64,000 nt of DNA from assembly GCF_016313185.1 (NCBI RefSeq), contig NZ_CP066218.1:4092001-4156000 (forward strand). Reading direction: 5' to 3'. The position numbers and the translations under genes were made by a program. The notes beneath the pieces were generated by a model. The model was not told the origin of the DNA. It did no database searches and saw only the letters and a list, made by a program, of their open reading frames with translations. The DNA comes from Mycolicibacterium baixiangningiae. Lineage in GTDB: Bacteria > Actinomycetota > Actinomycetes > Mycobacteriales > Mycobacteriaceae. Of the stretch, positions 9,606 through 18,742 are shown piece by piece; the first letter of the stretch is position 1, and every line of letters starts with the position of its first letter.

Positions 9606-10423
9606 CAGGCCGGCTCACTGGGAAGGTCGCCTTCATCACCGGAGCGGCCCGCGGACAGGGACGCGCACACGCGATCCGGATGGCGGCAGAGGGTGCCGAC
9701 ATCATCGCCGTCGACGTGGCAGGCAAGCTCCCGTCCTGCGTGCCGTATGACCCGGCCACACCCGAGGACCTCGCCGAAACAGTGCGGCTCGTCGAGGCGA
9801 CCGGTCGTCGGATCCTCGCCTCGGTCGCCGACATCCGTGACATCGACGCACTCAGCGACGCCGTCGATACCGGTGTGGCGGAACTGGGCCGGCTCGACGT
9901 CATCATCGCCAACGCGGGCGTGTCCGCACCGCAGGCGTGGGACGCCATCTCCCCCGACGACTTCCGCGATGTCATCGACATCAACGTGACCGGTACCTGG
10001 AACACCGTGATGGCGGGCGCACACAGGATCATCGACGGCGGGCGGGGCGGCAGCATCATCCTCATCAGTTCAGCCGCGGGGCTGAAGATGCAGCCGTTCA
10101 TGGTCCACTACACCGCCAGCAAGCATGCGGTGACGGGGATGGCGCGGGCGTTCGCCGCCGAACTGGGCAAGCACAAGATCCGGGTCAACAGCCTGCATCC
10201 GGGTGCGGTGAACACACCGATGGGAACCGGCGACATGGTGTCGGCGCTCCAGACGGCGTACGCGACGAACCCGCCGCTGGAGAAGATGGTGACGCCGTTC
10301 CTGCCCGACTACCTCGCCCAGCCCGAGGACATCGCGGATGCGGCCTGCTGGTTGGCAAGCGATGAATCCCGCTACGTCACAGCGGCGTCGATCGCGGTGG
10401 ACCTGGGTTCGACGCAGTTCTGA
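9602..10423 (+). CDS. Mycofactocin-coupled SDR
   Basis: A 273-aa SDR with TGAARGQGRAHA at the cofactor loop, NAG, a Ser in ISSAAG and catalytic YTASK. A ~15-residue insertion after the second beta strand (PATPEDLAETVRLVEATGRR) is the hallmark of the mycofactocin-dependent SDR subfamily, whose tightly held NAD is re-oxidised through the peptide-derived redox cofactor mycofactocin. It probably oxidises an alcohol intermediate of the upstream pathway. It is coupled to the acyl-CoA dehydrogenase by a 4-bp overlap, and its 3' end overlaps the convergent hydrolase gene by 47 bp. Confidence 0.92.
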   Translation: MTGRLTGKVAFITGAARGQGRAHAIRMAAEGADIIAVDVAGKLPSCVPYDPATPEDLAETVRLVEATGRRILASVADIRDIDALSDAVDTGVAELGRLDVIIANAGVSAPQAWDAISPDDFRDVIDINVTGTWNTVMAGAHRIIDGGRGGSIILISSAAGLKMQPFMVHYTASKHAVTGMARAFAAELGKHKIRVNSLHPGAVNTPMGTGDMVSALQTAYATNPPLEKMVTPFLPDYLAQPEDIADAACWLASDESRYVTAASIAVDLGSTQF

Positions 10424-11330
10424 GGCCGAACACCCGGTCGAGGAACGCCGCCTGGTCCGTCGCGGCCCTGTCGTGCCATTGGTGGCCGGGCCAGACGTCG
10501 AAGTGGTCGCACGGATAGTGGTGCACCTGCGCCCCGGCCTGTGCGGCGGTTCGGGCGACGGACCCGGCCGGCACGAACCGGTCGAAGTCGGCGATCTGTA
10601 CCAGCACCGGCACCCGGATCTGCTTGGCGGACCGGCCCGTTCGCACCTTGACCAGTTCCATCCCGATCCCGGCGTCGATCTCGTTGCGCCACGTCGGACC
10701 CGCTATCGACAGGTAGCTCTCGTAGGCGCCCTCCAGCGCCAGCGCACCGGGCTGTCCCGGGCGCGCCGCCAACGGCATCAGTGACGGTGCGCGGCCGCGG
10801 GCGAGCGCGACGCGGCTCTTGAGCCCCACCAGGGTCCAGCGCAGTGCGGCACCGATATCGCGGTGCGCCACGGCGGCTCTGCTCGCCGCCAGCCCACTGG
10901 TGAGCGGGGTCATCGCGACGACCGCCGCGACGTCCGCTCGCCCGGCCGCCACCCGGATGACGTGGCTGCCGGAGAACGACGACCCCCACAGCACCACCCG
11001 TACGGGATCCACCCCGGGCAAGCGCTGCGCCGCCACCACCGCCGCATGGAAGTCCCGCAGTTGGCGGTGTACCGAGACGCTCTGGCGCGGTAGACCCTCC
11101 GATGCGCCGAAGCCCCGGTAGTCGAATGTCAAGACGTCGGCGCCCGCACTGCAGAACCGCTCGGCGAAGGGTGCCAGCCCCGAGTCCATGGTGCCGCCGA
11201 AGCCGTGTGCCATGACCACCACGGGCCGCCCGTACGGACCGGCAAGCCGGTCGGATTCGCTGCGGAAGTGCCGGCCTGTGCAGCGGGTGTCCATCGAGGT
11301 GAAGGACACCTCGTCATAGGTGGCGGTCAT
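10377..11330 (-). CDS. Alpha/beta hydrolase
   Basis: A 317-aa serine hydrolase. MTATYDEVSF is taken as the start (ATG 11330); the frame extends further upstream but without hydrolase-like sequence. The oxyanion-hole region is MAHGFGG, the nucleophile elbow GSSFSGSH, a possible acid Asp lies in IADFDRFVP and the His in CDHFDVWPG. The pattern resembles xylanase/dienelactone-type esterases of mycobacteria. It converges with the SDR gene, overlapping it by 47 bp. Substrate unknown; it could release a carboxylic acid for the ligases. Confidence 0.85.
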   Translation of the reverse strand: MTATYDEVSFTSMDTRCTGRHFRSESDRLAGPYGRPVVVMAHGFGGTMDSGLAPFAERFCSAGADVLTFDYRGFGASEGLPRQSVSVHRQLRDFHAAVVAAQRLPGVDPVRVVLWGSSFSGSHVIRVAAGRADVAAVVAMTPLTSGLAASRAAVAHRDIGAALRWTLVGLKSRVALARGRAPSLMPLAARPGQPGALALEGAYESYLSIAGPTWRNEIDAGIGMELVKVRTGRSAKQIRVPVLVQIADFDRFVPAGSVARTAAQAGAQVHHYPCDHFDVWPGHQWHDRAATDQAAFLDRVFGLRTASNPGPPRSTPL

Positions 11331-11555
11331 GGTTGGGGGCGCTCCTCCGACTCGGTGATGCCGGTGACGTTCGCACATGCCGAACAACCCGGCGAGCATC
11401 GTGTGGACGCACGTCTCCGGAACCGAGGGGGAGCGGCAGTTCGACCGACTGCGTCGGGTGCGTCTGACCCACGTGTGCTCCTCACCGTGTGATGGGGAGC
11501 ACACTAACCACGGGTCATGACAACCGTCAACGAGCTCTGACAGCTGCCGGAGGGC

Positions 11556-12008
11556 TCAGGCGATGTAGCGGACGATCGACTCGGCGACGGCGGCGGGTTT
11601 GTCCGCTCCCTCGATCTCCACGGTGATCGTGGTCGTGGCCTGGACGGCATTGTCGAGCCGGTCCACCTTGCTGATCTCCGCACGGGCGCGCACCCTGGCA
11701 CCCACCTTGACGGGGTTGATGAAACGAACCTTGTTGTAGCCGTAATTGATCCCCATCGCGATGTTGTCGACCGCGTAGAGCTGATGGCTGAAGTGAGGCA
11801 GCAGCGACAGTGTCAACAGCCCGTGTGCGATGGTGCCGCCAAACGGTCCGTCGGCCGCCTTCTCCGGATCAACGTGGATCCACTGGTGGTCGTCGGTCGC
11901 ATCAGCGAACAGGTTGACCCGGTCCTGCGTGATCTCAAGCCATTCGGTGGGCCCGATCGAGCTGCCCTCGGCGGCTACGAACTCGTCCAAGCCGTTGAAG
12001 GTCTTCAC
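11556..12008 (-). CDS. MaoC-like (R)-specific enoyl-CoA hydratase (HtdZ/Rv0130-like)
   Basis: A 150-aa single hot-dog protein. The GTG at 12008 is preceded by GGAGAGGAG and matches the usual family start. The hydratase-2 motif carries Asp40 and His45 (ATDDHQWIH), followed by GGTIAHGLLTLSL. From recall it resembles M. tuberculosis Rv0130 (HtdZ) over its whole length. It hydrates trans-2-enoyl-CoA to (R)-3-hydroxyacyl-CoA. It stands alone between the hydrolase and a long gap, with AT-rich direct repeats upstream (12112 and 12148). Confidence 0.9.
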   Translation of the reverse strand: MKTFNGLDEFVAAEGSSIGPTEWLEITQDRVNLFADATDDHQWIHVDPEKAADGPFGGTIAHGLLTLSLLPHFSHQLYAVDNIAMGINYGYNKVRFINPVKVGARVRARAEISKVDRLDNAVQATTTITVEIEGADKPAAVAESIVRYIA

Positions 12009-13191
12009 GGGTGTCTCCTCTCCGGCGCGGCGCGCCACGTCTCGCTTCGCACCCTACGGTTGGCGCTCTATGCCGATCGGCGCCGGGGCGCGCCGCGGGT
12101 CTGCCGCAGGCGTCGTATATAGCGGACTGCGAGTTTGCCGGAATTGCGTCGCATATATCGCATGCGGGCGGGAACACTCCATTGTTCGGCCAGCTGATCC
12201 CAGATTCACTAATCGATTGCGACTTTGCACGATCGGCCATTCGAAACAGCCGGCGGAAGTGTGCCATTTGTTGGCACCTGCAACAAACTCGGGCGCCACG
12301 AAGGACAACCGCACTATCGGCGTCGATTGCCGAGAATGCGGTGAGCAATCTCGGGGTATTGTCCTGCGCAACCATCGGCGGGATATTGACGCCCGCGAGG
12401 GGGCGGGGTTTGCGTCCAATGAGCACGCGAATACCACTCGATCGGCCCGCTCTGCTCGCCGCCGACTCAGGTCGCCCCCGGCGTCGTCGAGCAACCGGGT
12501 CAGGCTTACCGGTACCCGACTCTGGTCAACGCTTTGATCGCCGATCGTGCCGCGCATACGGCACCGAGCACCGCCACAACGGCGCCGGACCCTGACGAAC
12601 AGCACCCGTGGTCTCACTTCTGGCAAACACGTCGGCACCCCCCGGGTCCGACGCCGGGCGCGGCTCACAAGCCCGCGTCCGCCAGTCCCGCAGTCGGCGC
12701 GGAACGTGCTGCCAGACCGGTGCATCGACCCCCGCGGCGGGCGCGGAGAGGGCCCCTGGAGACGGGTTGGCCGCCGACGAGCGCGGGACGTTGCGGGTCC
12801 GTCGGGCTCAACGGCCTCACAACGGCGCGGCCTGGACGGTGAGAAGTGTCACAACCTGACACAACCGGCAAACATCAGAAAAACGCCGTCAGGCGTGTCG
12901 CGTCGGGCGTAACACGGTCGATGCAATCGCAAAGTTCGCCGGAAACCACACGCGGACAAACAACCAGCGGAGACCTGCTATTGGCCGATTGCCATAACTG
13001 GACTGGCGCGTACAAACCGCGATCTGGCCGCTGTACTCATAACGCAATACTGGACAAGATTTTCTCGCTAGCTGGAATAGAACCCACTAAGAGCGGGATA
13101 CTCAACTTTGCGTATTCGCAACACCGCGTTACGCGCACCATGACCAGCCGTCCCCACCCCCGCGAGGCGGCTACCCGAAGGACGGACACCT
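12009..13191. other. Long intergenic region, no recognisable gene
   Basis: About 1.2 kb with lower GC in parts and no frame showing a recognisable protein. Two AT-rich near-repeats, GTCGTATATAGCG at 12112 and GTCGCATATATCG at 12148, lie 36 bp apart just upstream of the MaoC-like gene and could be a regulator site or its promoter. The last ~350 bp are AT-richer and precede the 13192 operon, whose RBS is AAGGA at about 13178. Confidence 0.5.
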
Positions 13192-13941
13192 ATGACTGTT
13201 GCCCAGCTAGACACCCTGACCCCCGGGATCCTCGACCTGGATCGGAGCCCCAGCTGGTGGGACGCCGCGAGCCAGTGCACGATCGTCGTGGCCCACCCCA
13301 CCACCGAGCCCGAACTGTGGGCCGATTATGTTCGCGGTGCGCAGCTCAGCTACCACAAGCACGGCGTGGAGCGCGCACTCGACAGCACGGCCATGGAGCG
13401 CGGGGACGACACCGCGCTCTTCTGCGCCGGCATCAACGAGGCAGGGCAGGTGGTCGGCGGCGTTCGCGCCAAAGGCCCGTACGACGCGGTCGAAGAATGC
13501 CACGCGGTCGTCGAGTGGAGCGGTCAGCCCGGGTTGGACGCGGTGCGGAAAATGGTGGGTGATCGCCTTCCGTTCGGTGTCGTGGAAATAAAATCGGCAT
13601 GGGTGAGCGACGACCCCGAACAGAGCCGGGCACTCACCGACGTCCTGGCCCGTATCCCGCTGCATTCCATGGCCTTGCTCGACGCACAATTCGCCGTCGC
13701 GACTGCCGCCGCATATGTGTTGAATCGCTGGCTGTCGTCCGGCGGTGTTCTGGCCGCGAAGATTCCCGCGACTCCATATCCGGACGCCCGTTATCAAACC
13801 AAGATGATGTGGTGGGACAGGCGGACATTCGCCAATCACGCCGATCCCAAACAAGTTTCGACGTTCTTCGCAGAGACGCGCCAGATCAGCGCTCATCTGG
13901 ACGGAGTCGGTGTCGCGGTCGCGGCTGCTGCCACCGTCTGA
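13192..13941 (+). CDS. Conserved protein of unknown function next to MoeY, possibly GNAT-fold
   Basis: A 249-aa soluble protein with no signal peptide or membrane segment. The central segment (ALFCAGINEAGQVVGGVRAK) followed by an EIKSAWV strand vaguely recalls GNAT-type N-acyltransferases; this is only a fold guess. A Trp-rich stretch (KMMWWDRR) near residue 215 is distinctive. AAGGA precedes the ATG. The stop overlaps the MoeY-like start in TGATG, so the two are co-translated and probably act together. I do not recognise a function. Confidence 0.85.
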   Translation: MTVAQLDTLTPGILDLDRSPSWWDAASQCTIVVAHPTTEPELWADYVRGAQLSYHKHGVERALDSTAMERGDDTALFCAGINEAGQVVGGVRAKGPYDAVEECHAVVEWSGQPGLDAVRKMVGDRLPFGVVEIKSAWVSDDPEQSRALTDVLARIPLHSMALLDAQFAVATAAAYVLNRWLSSGGVLAAKIPATPYPDARYQTKMMWWDRRTFANHADPKQVSTFFAETRQISAHLDGVGVAVAAAATV

Positions 13942-16064
13942 TGGCACGATCTGTCGACGATCCCTACACCGCCGTACTGCTCACCGAGGAGGATGACAGC
14001 GACACCCTGTCCGCACTACGGGCCGATTCCGGGATCGAGTTCATCGACCGGGTCGCGGAACTGCGTGAGGCGATGGCCGAACTGCGTCCGCCCGTCGACG
14101 CCGGCTTGTCCGACGAGCCCGCCCGGTGGGCGTACTTCCCGTGGCGCCGAACCGTTGTCGGCGTCCTGGGGCCGCATGCCCACCGCCGGCTCCGGCTCGA
14201 CCGCAACCGCAACCTGATCACCGCGGAGGAGCAACTGAGGCTCGGCCGGTTGCGCATCGGCGTCATCGGTCTCAGCGTGGGCCATGCGGTGGCGCATACT
14301 CTTGCGGCGCAAGGCGTTTGCGGAGGATTGCGGCTCGCCGACTTCGACGGGCTCGAGGTGTCCAACCTCAACCGCGTGCCCGCGAGTCTGGTCGATGTCG
14401 GCATCAACAAGGCCGTGGTCGCGGCCCGGCGCATTGCCGAACTCGACCCGTATCTCTCCGTGCAGGTGATGACCGAGGGTGTCACGCCCGCGACGGTCGA
14501 GAAGTTCCTCGACGGGCTCGACGTGGTGGTCGAGGAGTGCGATTCGCTGGATGTGAAAGTCCTGGTGCGCGAGCACGCACGGGCCCGCCGCCTCCCGGTG
14601 CTGATGGCGACCAGCGATCGCGGTCTGCTCGACATCGAACGCTTCGACCTCGACCCTTCGCGGCCGCTGCTGCACGGGCTTCTCGGCGATATCGACTCCG
14701 CGGCGCTGTCCGGACTGACCAGCAAGGACAAGGTCCCCTACGTACTGCGCATCCTCGATGCGGCCGCCCTGTCGCCGCGGATGGCCGCGTCGCTGGTGGA
14801 GGTGGGAACCAGTCTGACGACGTGGCCGCAACTGGCCGGTGAGGTCGCATTGGGCGCCACCGCCATCACCGAGGCCGTGCGCCGGATAGGGCTCGGGGAG
14901 CCGCTGGCGTCGGGACGCGTCCGCATCGACGCCGCCGCTCTGCTCGACGGCGTCGACGATCCGCTCGCTTCTCCGCCCGTCGACATCACCGCCGACGAGA
15001 CCGCGCCCGACCACGCGGCGGGCTCGCTGGCCGAAGAAGTCGCCGCCGCAGCCGTGCGAGCGCCTTCGGGCGGCAACGCGCAGCCCTGGCACATCGAATC
15101 TCGTCGTGACGCCGTGTACCTGTGGGTCGCGCCAGAAGCCACGACCGCGATGGATGTCGCATACCGCGGCAGCGCCGTGGCTCTCGGCGCTGCCGTTTTC
15201 AACGCGCGGGTCGCCGCCGCCGCACACCACCGCCTCGGTGGCGTGGATCTGGAACGCGGCGACGAGGGCACACCGCTGCGCGCCGTCGTCCATCTCGGCC
15301 CCGGTGAGAACCCCGATCTGGCCCGGCTCTACCCCGCGATGATGCGGCGGGAAACCAACCGGCAGCACGGTTCCGGTACCCCGATCGGTGCCGACGAGGT
15401 CGAGGCGCTGGCAGCGGCGGCGCATGCCGAAGGCGCCCGCCTGACGATGCTCACCGAGCCCCATGACATCGCACGCGCGGCGGAGATCCTGGCGGCGACC
15501 GACCGGATCAGGTTCCTCACCCCGCACCTGCACTCGGAGATGTTCTCCGAGCTGCGGTGGCCGGGAGATCCGGCGCCCGACTCCGGTATCGACGTGCGTA
15601 CGCTCGAATTGGGGGCGACAGATCTGGTGAAACTCGACATCCTGCGCCGGGGTGAAGTGATGGCCAACCTGGCGAACTGGCAGGCGGGGGCGGCCCTGGG
15701 CGACGACACCTACGAGCGTCTGACCTCCAGCGCCGCGCTGGGCGTTGTCTCGGTGAAGGGACGGACGCTCACGGACTACCTGCGCGGGGGTTCGGCGACG
15801 GAAGCGGTGTGGATCGCCGCCGAACAGCACGGCGTGGCCACCCATCCGGTGTCGCCGGTCTTCCTCTACGCCCACGACGAGCGGGAACTCGCCGAGTTGT
15901 CCCCCGCGTTCGCCCGTGAACTCGGTGAGTTGCAACACCGGTTCCGTGCGCTGACCGGTACCGGTGCAGACGAGTCGGAGGCGTTGGTTCTACGCTTCTC
16001 CATCGCGTCGCGACCCGCGATGCGCAGCAGACGCCGCAGACTGAGCAGCGCGGCGCCCGCGTGA
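13941..16064 (+). CDS. moeY: ThiF/E1-like adenylyltransferase fused to nitroreductase (MoeY, Rv1355c family)
   Basis: A 707-aa fusion. After a ~95-residue N-terminal segment comes a ThiF/MoeB-type domain (about 95-310) with a Rossmann loop (GVIGLSVGHAVA), LADFDGLEVSNLNR and the DSLDVKV segment that binds ATP in this superfamily. I see no CxxC zinc site and no obvious thiolating Cys. From about 370 follows a nitroreductase-type FMN domain (RAPSGGNAQPWH). M. tuberculosis Rv1355c (MoeY) has the same two-domain plan. The MoeY name implies molybdopterin synthesis but is not well supported; adenylation plus FMN redox chemistry on a small molecule or peptide is as likely. Coupled to both neighbours by overlapping stop/start. 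Confidence 0.9.
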   Translation: MARSVDDPYTAVLLTEEDDSDTLSALRADSGIEFIDRVAELREAMAELRPPVDAGLSDEPARWAYFPWRRTVVGVLGPHAHRRLRLDRNRNLITAEEQLRLGRLRIGVIGLSVGHAVAHTLAAQGVCGGLRLADFDGLEVSNLNRVPASLVDVGINKAVVAARRIAELDPYLSVQVMTEGVTPATVEKFLDGLDVVVEECDSLDVKVLVREHARARRLPVLMATSDRGLLDIERFDLDPSRPLLHGLLGDIDSAALSGLTSKDKVPYVLRILDAAALSPRMAASLVEVGTSLTTWPQLAGEVALGATAITEAVRRIGLGEPLASGRVRIDAAALLDGVDDPLASPPVDITADETAPDHAAGSLAEEVAAAAVRAPSGGNAQPWHIESRRDAVYLWVAPEATTAMDVAYRGSAVALGAAVFNARVAAAAHHRLGGVDLERGDEGTPLRAVVHLGPGENPDLARLYPAMMRRETNRQHGSGTPIGADEVEALAAAAHAEGARLTMLTEPHDIARAAEILAATDRIRFLTPHLHSEMFSELRWPGDPAPDSGIDVRTLELGATDLVKLDILRRGEVMANLANWQAGAALGDDTYERLTSSAALGVVSVKGRTLTDYLRGGSATEAVWIAAEQHGVATHPVSPVFLYAHDERELAELSPAFARELGELQHRFRALTGTGADESEALVLRFSIASRPAMRSRRRRLSSAAPA

Positions 16065-17890
16065 TACCGGGAACGGAGATGACCGTGCCGCGAAACCTCG
16101 AGGTCCTCGTGACGTCGGTGGCGACGGATTTGATGGCGGTCACGGCGGCGACGTCGTCGGAGGTCAGCGAACGCGTGCTGGGCGACCTCGTGGCCTACTT
16201 CGACGTCGACCTGAGTTTCCTGCGGCACCACGATCACCGCGTCCACACCTCCGAACTCGTCGCCGAATGGCCGCCACGCCCGGCCACCGCGGCGCCGGAC
16301 CCGTTGAAGATCGTGTATTTCTCCGACGCCGATCCGGTCTTCTCGCAGACCGAGCGCCTCTCTGAACCCACCATCCTCCGGGCAGAACCGTCGAAGGCGA
16401 CGGGCTCCCGCGGGGCGGCCGTCGTGGCCGAGGTGCCGCTGCGGTCCGGGGACGTCACCACCGGCGTGCTCGGCTTCGTGAAGTTCGGTGAACGGACCTG
16501 GCAACGGGAAGAGCTCAACGCGCTCAGAGCCATCGCCTCGCTGTTCGCCCAGGTGCAGGCGCGCATCGCCGCCGAGGACCGCCTCCGGTACCTCGCCGAC
16601 CACGACGATCTGACGGGTCTGCACAACCGCCGCGCCCTGCTCGGCCACCTCGACAGCCGACTGGCCGCCGGCTGCCCCAGCCCCGTGGCGGTGCTGTTCT
16701 TCGATCTCGATCGGCTCAAGGCGATCAACGATTACCTCGGCCACATCGCCGGCGACTGGTTCATCCGCATCCTCGCCGAGCGCCTGCAACAGGGCGGCGA
16801 CGAGAAGTTCATCGCCCGCCTGGGAGGCGACGAGTTCGTCGTCGTACCGGCCGGGCCCATGACCGCCGACGCCGCGGAGAGTCTCGCACACCGACTTCAA
16901 GCCGTTCTGCGCGAACGGGTTTCGATCGACGGTGAAATGCTCACCCGGACGATCAGCATCGGTGTCGCGGTCGGGAGGCCCGGCTGTGACACCACCTCGG
17001 ATCTGCTGAGCCGGGCCGACCAGGCGGTGCTGAGCGCCAAGAGCGCGGGTGGCAACTGCATCTCGGTCTTCACCGACCGGATGTCGGAGGAAATCGCACT
17101 GCGCAACGACATCGAAATGCACCTCCAGAACGTCATCGACAGCGGAGCTCTGGTCCTGCACTATCTGCCCGAGGTAGACATCCGCACCGGTGAGATCCTC
17201 GCCACCGAGGCACTCGTGCGCTGGCAGCATCCCACTCGTGGTCTGCTCTCCCCCGATCAGTTCATCGGTGTCGCGGAGTCCATCAATCTCGCCGGCGAGT
17301 TGGGACGCTGGGTGCTGCGCAACGCCTGCGCCGAATTCGCCCGCTGGCGTGCAGCGGGAGTGGGCGAGCGGATCGTGTTGCGCGTCAACGTCTCTCCGGT
17401 ACAGCTGGTGACCGAGGGCTTCGTCGACTCGGTGGCGGAGGCGATGGCCGAGTTCGGGCTGGAACGCGGGTCGGTCTGTCTGGAGATCACCGAAAGCGTC
17501 GTCGTCCAGGACATCGACACCACTCGCGTCACCCTCGCGGGACTCAAGGAGGCCGGGGTTCAGGTCGCGATCGACGACTTCGGGACCGGCTACAGCGTGT
17601 TGTCGCTGCTGAAAACGCTGCCCGTGGACACTCTCAAGATCGACAAGAGCTTCGTGCAGGATCTCGGGTCGAACGCGGGCGATCTGGCGATCGTTCGAGC
17701 GATCATCGCACTGGCCGAAGCCTTCGGCCTCGAGTTGGTGGCCGAGGGCGTCGAAACCGACATCGGCGCACGGACACTGCTGCACCACGGCTGCCACCGG
17801 GCACAGGGTTTCCTGTTGTCCCGCCCGGTGCCCGGCGCCCAGATGGAGCGGCTACTGGCCGAAGGGCGGGTGCCCGTTCACTTCGCGTGA
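16061..17890 (+). CDS. GAF-GGDEF-EAL c-di-GMP synthase/phosphodiesterase (Rv1354c-like)
   Basis: A 609-aa bifunctional c-di-GMP enzyme. An N-terminal GAF-like sensor (about 1-175) is followed by a GGDEF domain with intact RLGGDEFVVV and no RxxD inhibitory site in front of it. The EAL domain is also intact: TEALVRWQHP, NVSP, LEITES, IDDFGTGYS, LKIDKSF and VAEGVET. Both activities therefore look possible. No membrane segments. The GTG at 16061 overlaps the MoeY stop as GTGA; GTG at 16085 is an in-frame alternative with a better-spaced GGAG. Order and sequence closely recall M. tuberculosis Rv1354c next to Rv1355c. The 3' end overlaps the convergent gene by 39 bp. Confidence 0.94.
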   Translation: MIPGTEMTVPRNLEVLVTSVATDLMAVTAATSSEVSERVLGDLVAYFDVDLSFLRHHDHRVHTSELVAEWPPRPATAAPDPLKIVYFSDADPVFSQTERLSEPTILRAEPSKATGSRGAAVVAEVPLRSGDVTTGVLGFVKFGERTWQREELNALRAIASLFAQVQARIAAEDRLRYLADHDDLTGLHNRRALLGHLDSRLAAGCPSPVAVLFFDLDRLKAINDYLGHIAGDWFIRILAERLQQGGDEKFIARLGGDEFVVVPAGPMTADAAESLAHRLQAVLRERVSIDGEMLTRTISIGVAVGRPGCDTTSDLLSRADQAVLSAKSAGGNCISVFTDRMSEEIALRNDIEMHLQNVIDSGALVLHYLPEVDIRTGEILATEALVRWQHPTRGLLSPDQFIGVAESINLAGELGRWVLRNACAEFARWRAAGVGERIVLRVNVSPVQLVTEGFVDSVAEAMAEFGLERGSVCLEITESVVVQDIDTTRVTLAGLKEAGVQVAIDDFGTGYSVLSLLKTLPVDTLKIDKSFVQDLGSNAGDLAIVRAIIALAEAFGLELVAEGVETDIGARTLLHHGCHRAQGFLLSRPVPGAQMERLLAEGRVPVHFA

Positions 17891-18742
17891 GCGGCGGTTC
17901 TCCGACCGGTTCCGCCGGGATTCGCGCAACGTCCTCGGCAATTGCCGATTGCTGGCGGAGCATGCGGCGGACGGCGCCGCGGCCGGCGGTGCGGGGGCGG
18001 GAGGCGCTGCCGCGAGCAGTTCCACCCGCGCGAACCGACTGCCGATCTCGCTGACCAGCGCCACCTCGGCCTCGTCGTCTCCGCGGACGTCGTCGTTGAC
18101 GGTGGCCGCGACACGTGGTGCGAGCGTGATGCCGTGCCGGGCCCGAACGGCGTACGGACCGTCCGCGGTATCGAATACCGCACCGATGACGACACCCTCC
18201 TCGAACACGATCCGCTGCAGGCGCGCGTCGGTCTGCACATCGATGTCCCGCATGCTTGCCTGACCGTGCAGCCACGCCGCAAGCGGCACGGAACCGCCCG
18301 AAGTGGGCAGGGCGATCCTGCCGATCACCTTGACCTGGACGGGACGGTTGTCGATGGTGCGCATGGTCGTGGTGCGCCAATCGGTGACCCTGGTGTGCAG
18401 GAGCCCGTACGGCGAGCCGAGGCACTGTTCGGTCCATTTCGTCAGCCGGCCGCCGTAGAACGGTGGGACGTTCCGGCTGCGACGTTCGGCCGCGGTCAAC
18501 GGGCGTACCGGGCGCACCGGGACCTCGGCGGCCGGTCGCGGCGCCGCCGGGAGGCCGTCGGTCAGTGCGGCGAAGTACGCCAGGGTCTCCTCGTCCGCCA
18601 CCTGGTCGGCGGGCCAACCCCGATCATCGGCCGTCGGTGTGGCGACGAGTACCTCGACTCCTTCGTCGGCCGCCACCACCGCGCTGGCGAATGCACCCAC
18701 AGCATCGCCCACACACAGCACGTCGACTTCGTGATCCCACAT
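17852..18742 (-). CDS. FAD-binding-like protein, degenerate
   Basis: A 296-aa protein whose N-terminus (DVLCVGDAVGAFASAVVAAD) resembles the first beta-alpha-beta of flavoprotein dehydrogenases such as 3-ketosteroid dehydrogenase or fumarate reductase types, but the GxGxxG loop reads GDAVGA, so dinucleotide binding may be impaired. A middle segment (FYGGRLTKWTEQC, TIDNRPVQVKVIG) keeps family flavour. The C-terminal ~60 residues are Ala/Pro/Arg-rich and look disordered. Shorter than functional family members (about 450-560 aa). It may be a non-enzymatic derivative. Confidence 0.6.
   Translation of the reverse strand: MWDHEVDVLCVGDAVGAFASAVVAADEGVEVLVATPTADDRGWPADQVADEETLAYFAALTDGLPAAPRPAAEVPVRPVRPLTAAERRSRNVPPFYGGRLTKWTEQCLGSPYGLLHTRVTDWRTTTMRTIDNRPVQVKVIGRIALPTSGGSVPLAAWLHGQASMRDIDVQTDARLQRIVFEEGVVIGAVFDTADGPYAVRARHGITLAPRVAATVNDDVRGDDEAEVALVSEIGSRFARVELLAAAPPAPAPPAAAPSAACSASNRQLPRTLRESRRNRSENRRSREVNGHPPFGQ

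Noticed and set aside
12054..12725. 223-codon minus-strand frame in the 1.2-kb gap
   Set aside because: Arg/Ser-rich composition without conserved pattern, typical of a spurious frame.
13599..13940. Upstream extension of the MoeY frame
   Set aside because: The sequence before ATG 13941 lacks homology-like pattern and overlaps the preceding gene completely.
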